A stretch of DNA of 64,000 nt from Arthrobacter sp. 9AX (GTDB lineage: Bacteria > Actinomycetota > Actinomycetes > Actinomycetales > Micrococcaceae): the NCBI RefSeq assembly GCF_902506095.1, contig NZ_LR733293.1:3282990-3346989 (forward strand), in the 5' to 3' direction. Both the position numbers and the translations under genes were made by a program. Positions 8,620 to 17,395 of the stretch are shown in pieces (the stretch's first letter is position 1; each line of letters begins with the position of its first letter). The notes beneath the pieces are model-generated. The model was not told the origin of the DNA and ran no database searches. It saw nothing but the letters and a program-made list of their open reading frames with translations.

Positions 8620-10761
8620 TTACCACTTGCCCTTGCGGTTGAAGTCGCGCTGGCCGCCCTCGTTGCCGTGGCGGGGCTTGCGGGAGCCGTCACCGTGGCC
8701 GCCGAAGCGGGAGTCACTGGCCTGGCCGCGGCTGGAACCGGTGTCGGCACCAAAGCTGCGCTCGGAACGCTCGCTGTACGAACGGCCACCGCGGTCCGCG
8801 GAGCCGCGCTCGCCGTCGTTCTTCCGGAATTCCTTCTTGAAACCGCCGCTGCCCTTGAAGTTGCCGCCACGGTCGCCGCTGCGGTTGCCCTGGTAGGCGC
8901 CGCGGTCACCGGAGGGCTTGCGGCCGTTGTCCAGCTCCAGGTGGATCAGCTCGCCGCCGATCCGGGTGCGGGACAGTGCCCGCAGCTGCTCGGGGCTGAG
9001 GTCGGCCGGCAGCTCCACCAGGGAGTGGTCCGATCGGATGTCGATGCCGCCGATCTGCGCGGAGGAGATGCCGCCCTCGTTGGCGATGGCGCCCACGATG
9101 GAGCCGGGCATCACGCGCTGGCGGCGTCCCACGGCGATCCGGTAGGTGGCGTTGCCCTCGGTGAGCGTGCGGGTGGGCCCGCGTGAGCCGAAGCCGTCCT
9201 TGGACCGCTCGCGCTTCTGGAACTCGGGAGCTGCAGGCAGTTCCTTGACCAGGAGCGGCTGGCCGCCCTGCGCCATCACGGCGAGGGCTGCAGCGATCTC
9301 CGCGGCGGGAACGTTGTGCTCTTCCTCGTAGGAAGCGATGAGGTCACGGAAGGCGGCAACATCCTCGGAGGCCAGGGTCTCCGTGATGCGTTCGGCGAAC
9401 TTGCCCAGGCGCAGGGTGTTCACGGTCTCGGCCGTGGGCAGGTGCATCTGCTCCACCGGCTGGCGGGTGGCCTTCTCGATGGAACGCAGCAGGTACTTCT
9501 CGCGCGGCGTCATGAACAGGATGGCGTCACCGGAACGGCCTGCACGGCCGGTGCGGCCAATGCGGTGCACGTAGGACTCGGTGTCGTGCGGGATGTCGTA
9601 GTTGATGACGTGGCTGATGCGCTCCACGTCAAGCCCGCGGGCCGCGACGTCGGTTGCAACGAGGATGTCGATGCGGCCTTCCTTCAGCGCGTCGACGGTG
9701 CGCTCACGCTGCTGCTGCGGAATGTCGCCGTTGATTGCGGCGGCCTGGAAGCCGCGGGACTTCAGCTTGTCAGCCAGGTCCTCGGTGGCCATCTTGGTGC
9801 GCACGAAGGCGATGACGCCGTCGAACTCTTCCACTTCGAGGATGCGGGTCATGGCATCGAGCTTGTGCGGGCCCATGACCTGCAGGTACCGCTGGCGGGT
9901 GTTGGCGCCGGTGGTGGTCTTGGACTTGACGGAGATCTCGGCCGGGTTGTTCAGGTACTGCTTGGACATGCGCCGGATCTGGCTGGGCATGGTGGCCGAG
10001 AACAGCGCAACCTGGCGGTCCGACGGCGTCTGCTGGAAGATCTGCTCCACGTCTTCGGCGAAGCCCATGCGCAGCATCTCGTCAGCCTCGTCCAGCACCA
10101 GGTACTGAAGCTCGGACAGGTCAAGGGAACCCTTGGCGATGTGGTCGATCACGCGGCCGGGGGTACCGACAACCACCTGGGCGCCGCGGCGCAGGCCGGC
10201 CAGCTGCGGGCCGTAAGCCGAACCGCCGTAAACGGGCAGGACGGTGAAGTCGTCAATGTGCTTGGCGTAGGAGGTGAAGGCCTCGGCAACCTGGAGGGCG
10301 AGCTCGCGGGTGGGAGCCAGCACCAGGGCCTGGGTCTTGCGGGAGGGGCCGTTGAGGTCGTGCAGCTCTGCCAGGCGGGACAGTGCCGGTACTGCGAATG
10401 CTGCGGTCTTACCGGTACCGGTCTGGGCGAGGCCAACCACGTCGCGGCCTTCGAGCAGCAGCGGAATGGTGGCTGCCTGGATGGGGGAAGGCTTCTCGTA
10501 GCCGACATCCTGCAGGGCGGCGAGGACACGGCCGTCGATGCCGAGGTCGGCGAATTTCACGCCTTCTTCGTCGTCTTCCTCAGCCTTGGCGGCGGGAGCA
10601 ACGTCTGCCTTCGCAGCGGGAGCAACCTCGGCGGCGGGGGCGTCTTCCGGGCTCTGGGCAGTGGCCTCAGCTGCAGGCGCAGCGGGCTCGGTGAATTCGA
10701 CGGCTGCCGTCTCGGCGTTGGTGTTCCGGGCGTCGACTGTTTCGTTCTGATTTTCGGGCAT
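8620..10761 (-). CDS. DEAD-box ATP-dependent RNA helicase (DeaD/CsdA-like)
   Basis: A 713-residue helicase, starting at ATG 10759-10761 (MPENQNETVD) with GAGGAA upstream. The first 65 residues are an Ala/Glu-rich acidic tail. The Q motif (FADLGI to SPIQ) is near 70-94, motif I AQTGTGKT is at 112-119, motif II is VLDEADEM, motif III is SAT and motif VI is HRIGRTGRAG. A DbpA-type RNA-binding fold (TYRIAVGRRQRVMPGSIVG) follows, and a Gly/Arg/Ser-rich tail of about 100 residues ends the protein. DeaD/CsdA helicases unwind structured RNA in ribosome assembly and mRNA decay, especially in the cold. A leader of about 400 bp precedes the gene. Confidence 0.95.
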   Translation of the reverse strand: MPENQNETVDARNTNAETAAVEFTEPAAPAAEATAQSPEDAPAAEVAPAAKADVAPAAKAEEDDEEGVKFADLGIDGRVLAALQDVGYEKPSPIQAATIPLLLEGRDVVGLAQTGTGKTAAFAVPALSRLAELHDLNGPSRKTQALVLAPTRELALQVAEAFTSYAKHIDDFTVLPVYGGSAYGPQLAGLRRGAQVVVGTPGRVIDHIAKGSLDLSELQYLVLDEADEMLRMGFAEDVEQIFQQTPSDRQVALFSATMPSQIRRMSKQYLNNPAEISVKSKTTTGANTRQRYLQVMGPHKLDAMTRILEVEEFDGVIAFVRTKMATEDLADKLKSRGFQAAAINGDIPQQQRERTVDALKEGRIDILVATDVAARGLDVERISHVINYDIPHDTESYVHRIGRTGRAGRSGDAILFMTPREKYLLRSIEKATRQPVEQMHLPTAETVNTLRLGKFAERITETLASEDVAAFRDLIASYEEEHNVPAAEIAAALAVMAQGGQPLLVKELPAAPEFQKRERSKDGFGSRGPTRTLTEGNATYRIAVGRRQRVMPGSIVGAIANEGGISSAQIGGIDIRSDHSLVELPADLSPEQLRALSRTRIGGELIHLELDNGRKPSGDRGAYQGNRSGDRGGNFKGSGGFKKEFRKNDGERGSADRGGRSYSERSERSFGADTGSSRGQASDSRFGGHGDGSRKPRHGNEGGQRDFNRKGKW

Positions 10762-11169
10762 AGGGGAGATATTCCTCGTCCATAGGGGGCCAGGCGGCAC
10801 TACCCGAGGTGAGCGGAGCCGCAGTACGTGTGCCGTGGAGTGCCGGGCAAACGTTGACCGGCCGGTCACAGAAGTCCGGCGCTTTCGCAATCCCGTGGCA
10901 GGACTTCGCGCTGCATCTCTTGGCTGCTATCCCAGCAGTCTGTACAGCGTTTTCTTTAGCCGGCTCTCCCTATGAAAATGCCCGCATCACAGTTGCGGGC
11001 CCCAACACTTGCCAGTCCTGCCTCAAAAATTGGGCAGGAATAAGGGATTTCCGGAGTGGGGGATGTTTCAAGTGTAGGGCACGGACCTGCCTCAGCGGTA
11101 ATTAAGCGTACGACGACGGGCGGTGAGCTTGCGCACATGCCGCACCACCCAGCCGACCCGTCCCGGCCG
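10762..11169. other. Long leader/intergenic region upstream of the DEAD-box gene
   Basis: These 408 bases carry no convincing gene. On the helicase-sense strand they contain two strong hairpins, arms CCCGCA/TGCGGG (10981-10999) and CCTGCC/GGCAGG (11017-11038). The sequence between the hairpins and the helicase start would be a long 5' leader if transcription begins upstream of them. Confidence 0.5.
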
Positions 11170-11826
11170 CTACCGGGCCAGTTGCCGCTCCAGCGCCTCG
11201 AACTTCTTCCTGAACTCGGGCTGCTGAAGGCGGATCTCGCCGTCGGCGTCGGCGTCCTTTAACGCTTCCATCGACTCAACGTCAGGCTCGCTGAACCACT
11301 GGCCCACCGTGATGCCGTGCTTCAGGACGAACAGCGTGTGGATGTGGTCCCCGGCCTGGATGGTGCCGGTGCGGATCACCCGGAGGTAGGCGCCCACACG
11401 GCCCGCAGCGGTGAACCGCTTCACGAACTGCGGCTCCCCCAGCCGGCGCTGGAAGGTGGCGCACGGTGTCCGCGGCGAGGTGACTTCAACTTCCACGTCC
11501 AGGCCGATCTTCCACCGTTCGCCGATCACGGCGTTGGTGGCATCGATCCCGGCAACGCGGAGGTTTTCGCCGAAGATCCCCGGCGGCAGGTCACGCTGGA
11601 GTTCCCCGGCCCAGAAGTCGGCGTCCGCCTGGGAGTAGGCATAGATGGCCTGGTCCGGTCCGCCGTGATGGACGCGGTTGGCCTGGATGTCGCCCTGGAG
11701 GCCCAGCTTATGCACCTTCACCGGCCCTTCCACCGGGCGCTTGTCGATGGCTGTCACACCTACGTTCGAAGCGTCCGGAACGAGCTGGTGGACACGGCAG
11801 ACGGCAAGTACTGAGGCGGTTTCCAT
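11170..11826 (-). CDS. MOSC domain protein (YiiM-like)
   Basis: A 218-residue MOSC-fold protein. It shows KLGLQGDIQANRVHHGGPDQA, the usual glycine/His-rich beta-barrel entry, and GEN at FGENLRV. A conserved cysteine lies in SPRTPCATF, the position that ligates molybdenum or sulfur in MOSC proteins. YiiM-type proteins help reduce N-hydroxylated compounds with molybdenum cofactor. It is divergent from the membrane protein gene that starts the next operon. Confidence 0.88.
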   Translation of the reverse strand: METASVLAVCRVHQLVPDASNVGVTAIDKRPVEGPVKVHKLGLQGDIQANRVHHGGPDQAIYAYSQADADFWAGELQRDLPPGIFGENLRVAGIDATNAVIGERWKIGLDVEVEVTSPRTPCATFQRRLGEPQFVKRFTAAGRVGAYLRVIRTGTIQAGDHIHTLFVLKHGITVGQWFSEPDVESMEALKDADADGEIRLQQPEFRKKFEALERQLAR

Positions 11827-11997
11827 GGCACCAGTGTAGGGAGTCCCCCGCCGTCCGGTAGACGGCCGTTGCCATGGGGAGTACTTGCCGGGTTTCCTGC
11901 TCGCAGCCGGGGCCGGCAGGGATTACGCTGATTCGAAAGATTGCAATTGGGGGTGCAGCGCTGTGCCCGATTCACGTGGACTACTGAGGGGGACGCC

Positions 11998-12624
11998 ATG
12001 GACCCGAACAAGGAGCCGGAGCAGGAGCCGCAAGGCGGCACCGGCAAGGGCCCGGGCGGCGATGCTGCCGGCAATGCTCCGGGCGAGGGCGGCGCGCCCA
12101 AGCCTCCCCCATGGCAGGTCCCCAAGCCGGAACTGCGACCCGACCTCCTGAACCAGCCCGTCACCCCGGTGGACCCGTTCGCGCGGGACCGCGAAAGGGA
12201 GCTCAACGAGGCCGCCGCACGGAAGAAGCGCTCCCAGCGGCGGACAGTGGTGGTGGGACTCGGCGTCACGGCCCTGCTCGCCGGCACCATCACCGCGGTG
12301 GTGGCCAGCAACCAGGACGACCCCGAGTACGCGCAGGTCTGCTTCAACGACGAAACCGGCGAGCGTGTGGAGGACACCAACTGCAACAGCTCCGCCGGCC
12401 GCGGCGGCGGCATCTACGCCTGGTACTTCTTCTCCCGCGGGGCCTATGTGCCGCCCCTGGGGCAGAACCGGTCCACGGCGCCCAACTACACCAGGACCGT
12501 GCCCAGCGGCGCGAAGGCGTCCACGGGCTACAGCACCCAGGGCGGTACTGTGAGCCGCGGCGGCTTCGGAACTACCGCCAAAAGCGGAACCAGTGGTGGC
12601 GGCGGCAAAGTTTCAGGGGGTTAG
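11998..12624 (+). CDS. Single-pass exported Gly-rich protein, YgiB-like position
   Basis: A 208-residue protein from ATG 11998 behind GAGGGGG; an in-frame TTG 57 bp upstream is less likely. The N-terminal 80 residues are acidic and Pro/Gly-rich. One membrane helix (VVVGLGVTALLAGTITAVVA) follows a basic stretch, then an outside domain with two cysteines (YAQVCFNDETG and DTNCNSS) and a Gly/Ser-rich tail. It ends 2 bp before a glutathionylspermidine-synthase-like gene. In E. coli, ygiB (DUF1190) precedes ygiC in the same way, and the YFF/GRGG composition is similar, so I infer a functional counterpart. Sequence homology is not demonstrated. Confidence 0.7.
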   Translation: MDPNKEPEQEPQGGTGKGPGGDAAGNAPGEGGAPKPPPWQVPKPELRPDLLNQPVTPVDPFARDRERELNEAAARKKRSQRRTVVVGLGVTALLAGTITAVVASNQDDPEYAQVCFNDETGERVEDTNCNSSAGRGGGIYAWYFFSRGAYVPPLGQNRSTAPNYTRTVPSGAKASTGYSTQGGTVSRGGFGTTAKSGTSGGGGKVSGG

Positions 12625-12626
12625 GC

Positions 12627-13838
12627 GTGCAGCGGAAGGCGAGTGAACCCAGGCCCGGATGGAAGCAGAAAATCGAAGAACAGGGCCTGGTGTTCTCCAC
12701 CACCACTATGCCGGACGGGCGCAGGATCGAGTACTGGAACGAGTCCGCGTACTACGAATTCACCACGGACGAGGTGGGAACCCTCGAAGTAACCGCCGAG
12801 GACATGCACAAAATGTGCGTGGAGGCGGCCCGGTTCCTGGCCACCGGCGCCCTGGGGGATATCGGCATCGGCCCGCAGGCCCTGGAACTGGCGGCCGAAT
12901 CCCTGCAGGCCGGGGACGTTGACGTCTACGGCCGGTTCGACTTCATCTACGACGGGCAGGGCGGCCCGGCCAAAATGCTCGAGTACAACGCGGACACCCC
13001 CACCGGGCTCATCGAAGCGGCCGTCGCCCAATGGTTCTGGCTGCAGGACGTCTTCCCGGAGAAGGACCAGTGGAACGGCATCCACGAAGCCCTGATCCGG
13101 CAGTGGAAGAAATTCCAGTTCCGCACTGGCATGAGTACCCTGCACGTGGCACACTCGGAGGTTGAGGAATCCGGTGAGGACTGGATGACCGCCGGCTACA
13201 TGCGCGACGTCGCCAGCCAGGCCGGGTGGACCACCATCGGCATCAACATGTCCGACATCGGCTGGGACCCCAACCTGAACCGGTTCGTGGACCTGGACAA
13301 CTTCATGATCAGCACCATCTTCAAGCTGTACCCGTGGGAGCTGATGATGAAGGAACCGTTCGGCCACCGCCTGCTCGAACGCGCCTACAACCCCCGCTGG
13401 GTGGAGCCGGCCTGGAAGATGCTGCTCTCCAACAAAGCACTCCTGGCGGCCCTGTGGCACCTTTATCCGGAGCATCCCAACCTGCTCCCGGCCTACCTGA
13501 ACGAACCGGGTCCGCTGAAGGAATGGGTGGCCAAGCCCCTGCACGGCCGCGAGGGGGACAACATCAAGATCCATGCCCGGGGCATCAACCTCGAGCAGCC
13601 AGGCGGGTACGGCCGCGAGGGCTGGTGCTACCAGCAGTACCATCCGCTGCCGGACTTCGACGGCAACCATCCGGTCCTTGGCCTGTGGGTGGTGGATGGC
13701 GAATCCGTGGGCTGCGGCATCCGCGAATCGGACGGCCCCATCACCGATTACTTCTGCAGGTTCGTGCCCAACACCATCGATGCTCCGGCCCCGCTCTCGG
13801 CCGTGGCCACTTCCAGCAAAGCAGGTATCGCGCTATGA
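12627..13838 (+). CDS. Glutathionylspermidine synthase-like ATP-grasp protein (YgiC-like)
   Basis: A 403-residue protein starting at GTG 12627, 2 bp after the previous stop, with CAGGGGG as ribosome site. It matches the C-terminal synthetase half of E. coli GspS as found in stand-alone YgiC/YjfC: MLEYNADTPTGL early in the fold, DDWMTAGYMRDVA-like central region, and late GYGREGWCYQQYHPLPDF with CGIRESDGPITD as ATP-grasp elements. Such enzymes ligate amines to carboxylates. Actinobacteria lack glutathione, so the real substrate is open. It is tightly linked to a membrane protein, an APC permease and an acyl-CoA dehydrogenase. Confidence 0.88.
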   Translation: MQRKASEPRPGWKQKIEEQGLVFSTTTMPDGRRIEYWNESAYYEFTTDEVGTLEVTAEDMHKMCVEAARFLATGALGDIGIGPQALELAAESLQAGDVDVYGRFDFIYDGQGGPAKMLEYNADTPTGLIEAAVAQWFWLQDVFPEKDQWNGIHEALIRQWKKFQFRTGMSTLHVAHSEVEESGEDWMTAGYMRDVASQAGWTTIGINMSDIGWDPNLNRFVDLDNFMISTIFKLYPWELMMKEPFGHRLLERAYNPRWVEPAWKMLLSNKALLAALWHLYPEHPNLLPAYLNEPGPLKEWVAKPLHGREGDNIKIHARGINLEQPGGYGREGWCYQQYHPLPDFDGNHPVLGLWVVDGESVGCGIRESDGPITDYFCRFVPNTIDAPAPLSAVATSSKAGIAL

Positions 13839-13869
13839 GCCCCCTGACCTTTTTGAGCCCGGTGACACC

Positions 13870-15375
13870 ATGAGCACGGAAATGACGACGGCGGGAAGCC
13901 AGGGCGGCGCGCCCGGCACCTCCGTCCCGCCCAAGGGGCTCCGCGCCGGCATCCTGGACCTCGGCGACTCCGTGATGCTGGGCCTGGCATCCACCGCACC
14001 GGTGTATTCGCTGGCCGCCACCCTGGGCCTGATCGTGGCCGTGAACGGGGACTACACTCCCCTGATCCTGCTGCTGGGCTTCATCCCCGTCCTGTTCATC
14101 GCCTACGCCTTCCGGGAACTGAACAGCGCCATCCCGGACTGCGGCACCACGTTCACCTGGTCCCGCAGGGCCTTCGGGCCGTGGGCAGGCTGGCTGGGCG
14201 GCTGGGGTATGGCGCTGGCCGGCATCATCGTCCTGGCCAACCTGGCCCAGGTGGCCGGCCAGTACTTGTGGCTGCTGGTGGGTGACGGCTCGCTGTCCCA
14301 AAACAAGGTGCTGGTTACTGCCACGGGAGTGCTGTTCATCGCCGTGATGACGCTGGTCAACTACCGGGGCATCCGGCTGGGCGAGCACGTCCAGCGGGTC
14401 CTGACCTATGTGCAGTACGTGTCGCTGGGTATCTTTGCGCTCGCCATCGTGGTGGGGATCATCCGCGGCTCCGGCAGCGGCGACACCACCATCCAGCCCT
14501 TCGATTTCGAGTGGTTCAACCCTGCCGGCGCGTTCGCCGATCCCGGTGCCGTGGTGCACGGTGCACTGCTGGCGCTCTTTATCTACTGGGGCTGGGATAC
14601 GTGCCTGGCCGTCAATGAGGAAACCGAGAACCCCACTTCCACCCCCGGCCGGGGGGCGGTGATCTCCGCGTTCGTGCTGGTGGCCATCTACGTCTCCGTT
14701 GCGCTCCTGGTGATGATGTACGCCACCGTGGGCACTGAAGGGATCGGACTGGGCAACGAGGCGAACCAGGACGATGTTTTTGTGGCCATGAAGGACGTGG
14801 TGCTGGGGCCGTGGGGCTGGCTGATCGTCGTCGCGGTTTTGGCTTCGGTCCTCTCCTCCACCCAGACCACCATCCTGCCCACCGCCCGCGGCACCCTCTC
14901 CATGGGAGTCCACGGCGCCCTGCCCGCGAAATTCGGCCAGGTGCACCCGAAGAACCAGACACCTGGCTTCTCCACGCAGGTGATGGGCGGCGCGGCGATT
15001 GCCTACTACGTGGCCATGAGCTTCCTAAGCGAGAACCTGCTCTCGGACTCCATCAGCGCCATCAGCCTGTTCATCGCCTTCTACTACGCGCTTACCGGGT
15101 TCGCCTGCTTCTGGTTCTTCCGGAACACACTTCGGTTCTCGGCACGGAACCTGTGGTTCCGCGGCATACTCCCGCTCGCGGGCGCGCTGCTGTTGACCGC
15201 GGCCTTCTTCATCTCAGCCGTGCAGATGTGGGACCCGGCGTACGGCGACACCCGGATCTTCGGCGTCGGCGGTGCGTTCATCAGCGGCGTGGTGCTCCTG
15301 GCCCTGGGCGTGGTCCTGGCGATCGTCTGCCGGTTCCTGCCCGCCACCCGCAACTACTTCGTGGGGAAACCGTGA
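13870..15375 (+). CDS. APC superfamily amino acid/amine permease
   Basis: A 501-residue transporter starting at ATG 13870 (MSTEMTTAGSQGG), 31 bp after the ATP-grasp gene. It has about twelve hydrophobic segments. The first helix region LGLASTAPVYSLAATLGLIV and the GWGWDTC-like FIYWGWDTCLAVNEETENP in the sixth-helix region match the APC fold substrate-binding unwound helices. The substrate is probably an amino acid or polyamine, given the upstream ligase, but it cannot be fixed from sequence. The stop overlaps the start of the acyl-CoA dehydrogenase. Confidence 0.9.
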   Translation: MSTEMTTAGSQGGAPGTSVPPKGLRAGILDLGDSVMLGLASTAPVYSLAATLGLIVAVNGDYTPLILLLGFIPVLFIAYAFRELNSAIPDCGTTFTWSRRAFGPWAGWLGGWGMALAGIIVLANLAQVAGQYLWLLVGDGSLSQNKVLVTATGVLFIAVMTLVNYRGIRLGEHVQRVLTYVQYVSLGIFALAIVVGIIRGSGSGDTTIQPFDFEWFNPAGAFADPGAVVHGALLALFIYWGWDTCLAVNEETENPTSTPGRGAVISAFVLVAIYVSVALLVMMYATVGTEGIGLGNEANQDDVFVAMKDVVLGPWGWLIVVAVLASVLSSTQTTILPTARGTLSMGVHGALPAKFGQVHPKNQTPGFSTQVMGGAAIAYYVAMSFLSENLLSDSISAISLFIAFYYALTGFACFWFFRNTLRFSARNLWFRGILPLAGALLLTAAFFISAVQMWDPAYGDTRIFGVGGAFISGVVLLALGVVLAIVCRFLPATRNYFVGKP

Positions 15376-16547
15376 CACCTGACCCGTCTGATGTCCTTGC
15401 CCTTGATTCCCTGCTGACAGCAGACGAACTGGCCCTCCGGGAGAAGGTCCGGGACTTCACGGACCAGCGCATCAGGCCGGACATCGCCCGCTGGTATGAC
15501 GCGGCCGTCTTTCCACTGGAACTCGCACCGGAACTTGGCGGGCTCGGGGTGCTGGGGATGCACCTGAAGGGCTACGGCTGCCCCGGCCGTACCGCCGTCG
15601 AATACGGCCTGGCGGCGATGGAACTGGAGGCCGGCGACTCCGGAATCCGCACGTTCGTTTCGGTGCAGGGTTCGCTGGCCATGACGGCCATCCACACGTG
15701 GGGTTCGGAGGACCAGAAGCAGGAGTGGCTGCCCCGGATGGCCGCCGGGGAAGTCATCGGCTGCTTTGCACTGACCGAGCCCGCCGCCGGTTCCGATCCT
15801 TCCTCCATGACCACCTTTGCCCGACGCGACGGGTCCGGTGACGATGCCGGCTGGGTGCTGAACGGCGCCAAGAGGTGGATCGGTCTCGCTTCGGTGGCGG
15901 GGGTGATGGTGGTGTGGGCCATGACGGATGACGGCGTGCACGGCTTCCTGGTGCCGGCCGGAACGCCCGGTGTGACTGCCACGCCGATCGCGCAGAAGCT
16001 GTCCATGCGTGCGTCCATCCAGTGTGACGTGGTGTTCGACGACGTCCGGCTGGGTCCGGAGGCCCTGCTCCCCGCGGCGCGCGGCCTGCGCGGGCCGTTC
16101 ACGTGCCTGAACGAAGCGCGCTACGGCATCGCCTGGGGTGCCATGGGCGCTGCCCGCGATTCATACCAGGCAGCACTGGCGTATTCGCAGGATCGGCTCC
16201 AGTTCGGCAAGCCGCTGGCCGGCTACCAGCTGACCCAGGAAAAGCTGGTGAACATGCTGGTGGAGATCCAGAAGGGCACACTGCTGGCTCTGCACCTGGG
16301 CCGGCTCAAGGACGCCGGCGTCCTGCGGCCCGAGCAGATCTCGCTGGGCAAGCTGAACAATGTGCGCGAAGCCATCCGCATCGCCCGCGATGCCCGGTCC
16401 GTCCTGGGCGGAAACGGGATAACCCTGGACTACCCGCCCCTGCGGCACGCGGCCAACCTGGAATCGGTACGAACCTATGAGGGCACCGACGAAGTCCACA
16501 CGCTGATCCTCGGCCGGCAAATCACCGGCCTCGGCGCCTTCCGCTGA
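15372..16547 (+). CDS. Acyl-CoA dehydrogenase (glutaryl-CoA dehydrogenase-like)
   Basis: A 391-residue FAD enzyme with a GTG start at 15372-15374 overlapping the permease stop (GTGA), which indicates translational coupling. CFALTEPAAGSDPSSM is the FAD/substrate signature. ARYGIAWGAMGAA and SQDRLQFGKPLAGYQLTQEKL are typical of the glutaryl-CoA dehydrogenase subgroup. Glu370 in RTYEGTDE is the expected catalytic base. It closes the four-gene operon and suggests that the ligand handled by this operon, or its degradation product, is oxidised as a CoA ester. The chain is full length. Confidence 0.93.
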   Translation: MTPDPSDVLALDSLLTADELALREKVRDFTDQRIRPDIARWYDAAVFPLELAPELGGLGVLGMHLKGYGCPGRTAVEYGLAAMELEAGDSGIRTFVSVQGSLAMTAIHTWGSEDQKQEWLPRMAAGEVIGCFALTEPAAGSDPSSMTTFARRDGSGDDAGWVLNGAKRWIGLASVAGVMVVWAMTDDGVHGFLVPAGTPGVTATPIAQKLSMRASIQCDVVFDDVRLGPEALLPAARGLRGPFTCLNEARYGIAWGAMGAARDSYQAALAYSQDRLQFGKPLAGYQLTQEKLVNMLVEIQKGTLLALHLGRLKDAGVLRPEQISLGKLNNVREAIRIARDARSVLGGNGITLDYPPLRHAANLESVRTYEGTDEVHTLILGRQITGLGAFR

Positions 16548-16551
16548 CGTT

Positions 16552-17349
16552 TCAGGCGGAACCCTGCAGGAAGCGCCGGACCTCGGCATTGAAAGCTTGG
16601 GGTGCTTCGGCAAACACCATATGTCCGGTGCGGGGAATCACCGCCAGCTCTGCCCCGGGAATCTGCCGGTGCAGTTCCCGCGCCACCGGCAGCGGTGAGC
16701 GCTGGTCTTCCTCGCCGTAGATCAGGAGGGTGGGAACAGCAATGGTGGGCAGGAGTTGGCGGTAGTCCGCGCGTCCGCTCGCGCTGAGCAGTGCCCGCAG
16801 GCTTGCCGGGCGGACGTCGAGCATAATCGCTGCAATCTCAGCGACTACCGCGGGGTCGGCGCGTGGCGTGAACAGGGTGGGCAGCCACTCGTTCACGAAC
16901 TTTCCCGGCGGTTCCCCGATTTCCGCTTCCACCATTGCAATCCGGCGGTCCACTTCCTCCGGCGGCAGCGATCCTGCCCAGCCGGCGTACGCGGACACCA
17001 GCAGCAATGAAGCAGGCAGGTGCGGATACCCTTTGTACAACTCCAGCGCGACGATGGAACCCCAGGACAGCCCCAGCAGGTGCGGTTTTTCGGTGCCGCG
17101 GATAGCCTGCTCGACGAAACCCGCGGCCAGCAGCCCCAGGTCCCGGGCCGAGAGGTCCGGTGCCGGGTCATCGGACTGGCCGCATCCGGGAGCGTCCCAG
17201 GCGACCACGGTGAAGTCCCGGGAGAGGTCCTCCAGCTGCTGCCGCCAGATCCTGCTGTCGTCGCCGGCGCCGTGGAAGAGGACGAGTGGCGGACCGCTGC
17301 CCGCCCGCTGGTAGGCAATCCTCAGCCCGGCTACCTCAACCGCGTCCAT
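16552..17349 (-). CDS. Alpha/beta-fold hydrolase
   Basis: A 265-residue esterase/lyase-type hydrolase. The nucleophile elbow is GLSWG with Ser95, the acid is Asp215 in GEEDQRSP, and the base is His243 in RTGHMVF. The oxyanion strand LVLFHGAGDD is near 23-31. It has no signal peptide, so it is cytoplasmic. It is convergent with the acyl-CoA dehydrogenase, with a 4-bp gap. The family is broad (epoxide hydrolases, haloperoxidases, ester hydrolases), so the substrate is unassigned. Confidence 0.9.
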   Translation of the reverse strand: MDAVEVAGLRIAYQRAGSGPPLVLFHGAGDDSRIWRQQLEDLSRDFTVVAWDAPGCGQSDDPAPDLSARDLGLLAAGFVEQAIRGTEKPHLLGLSWGSIVALELYKGYPHLPASLLLVSAYAGWAGSLPPEEVDRRIAMVEAEIGEPPGKFVNEWLPTLFTPRADPAVVAEIAAIMLDVRPASLRALLSASGRADYRQLLPTIAVPTLLIYGEEDQRSPLPVARELHRQIPGAELAVIPRTGHMVFAEAPQAFNAEVRRFLQGSA

Positions 17350-17395
17350 ATCCGCGATTGTAGGACTGCGGAAGCCTGTTGCCTACGCGCAGACG

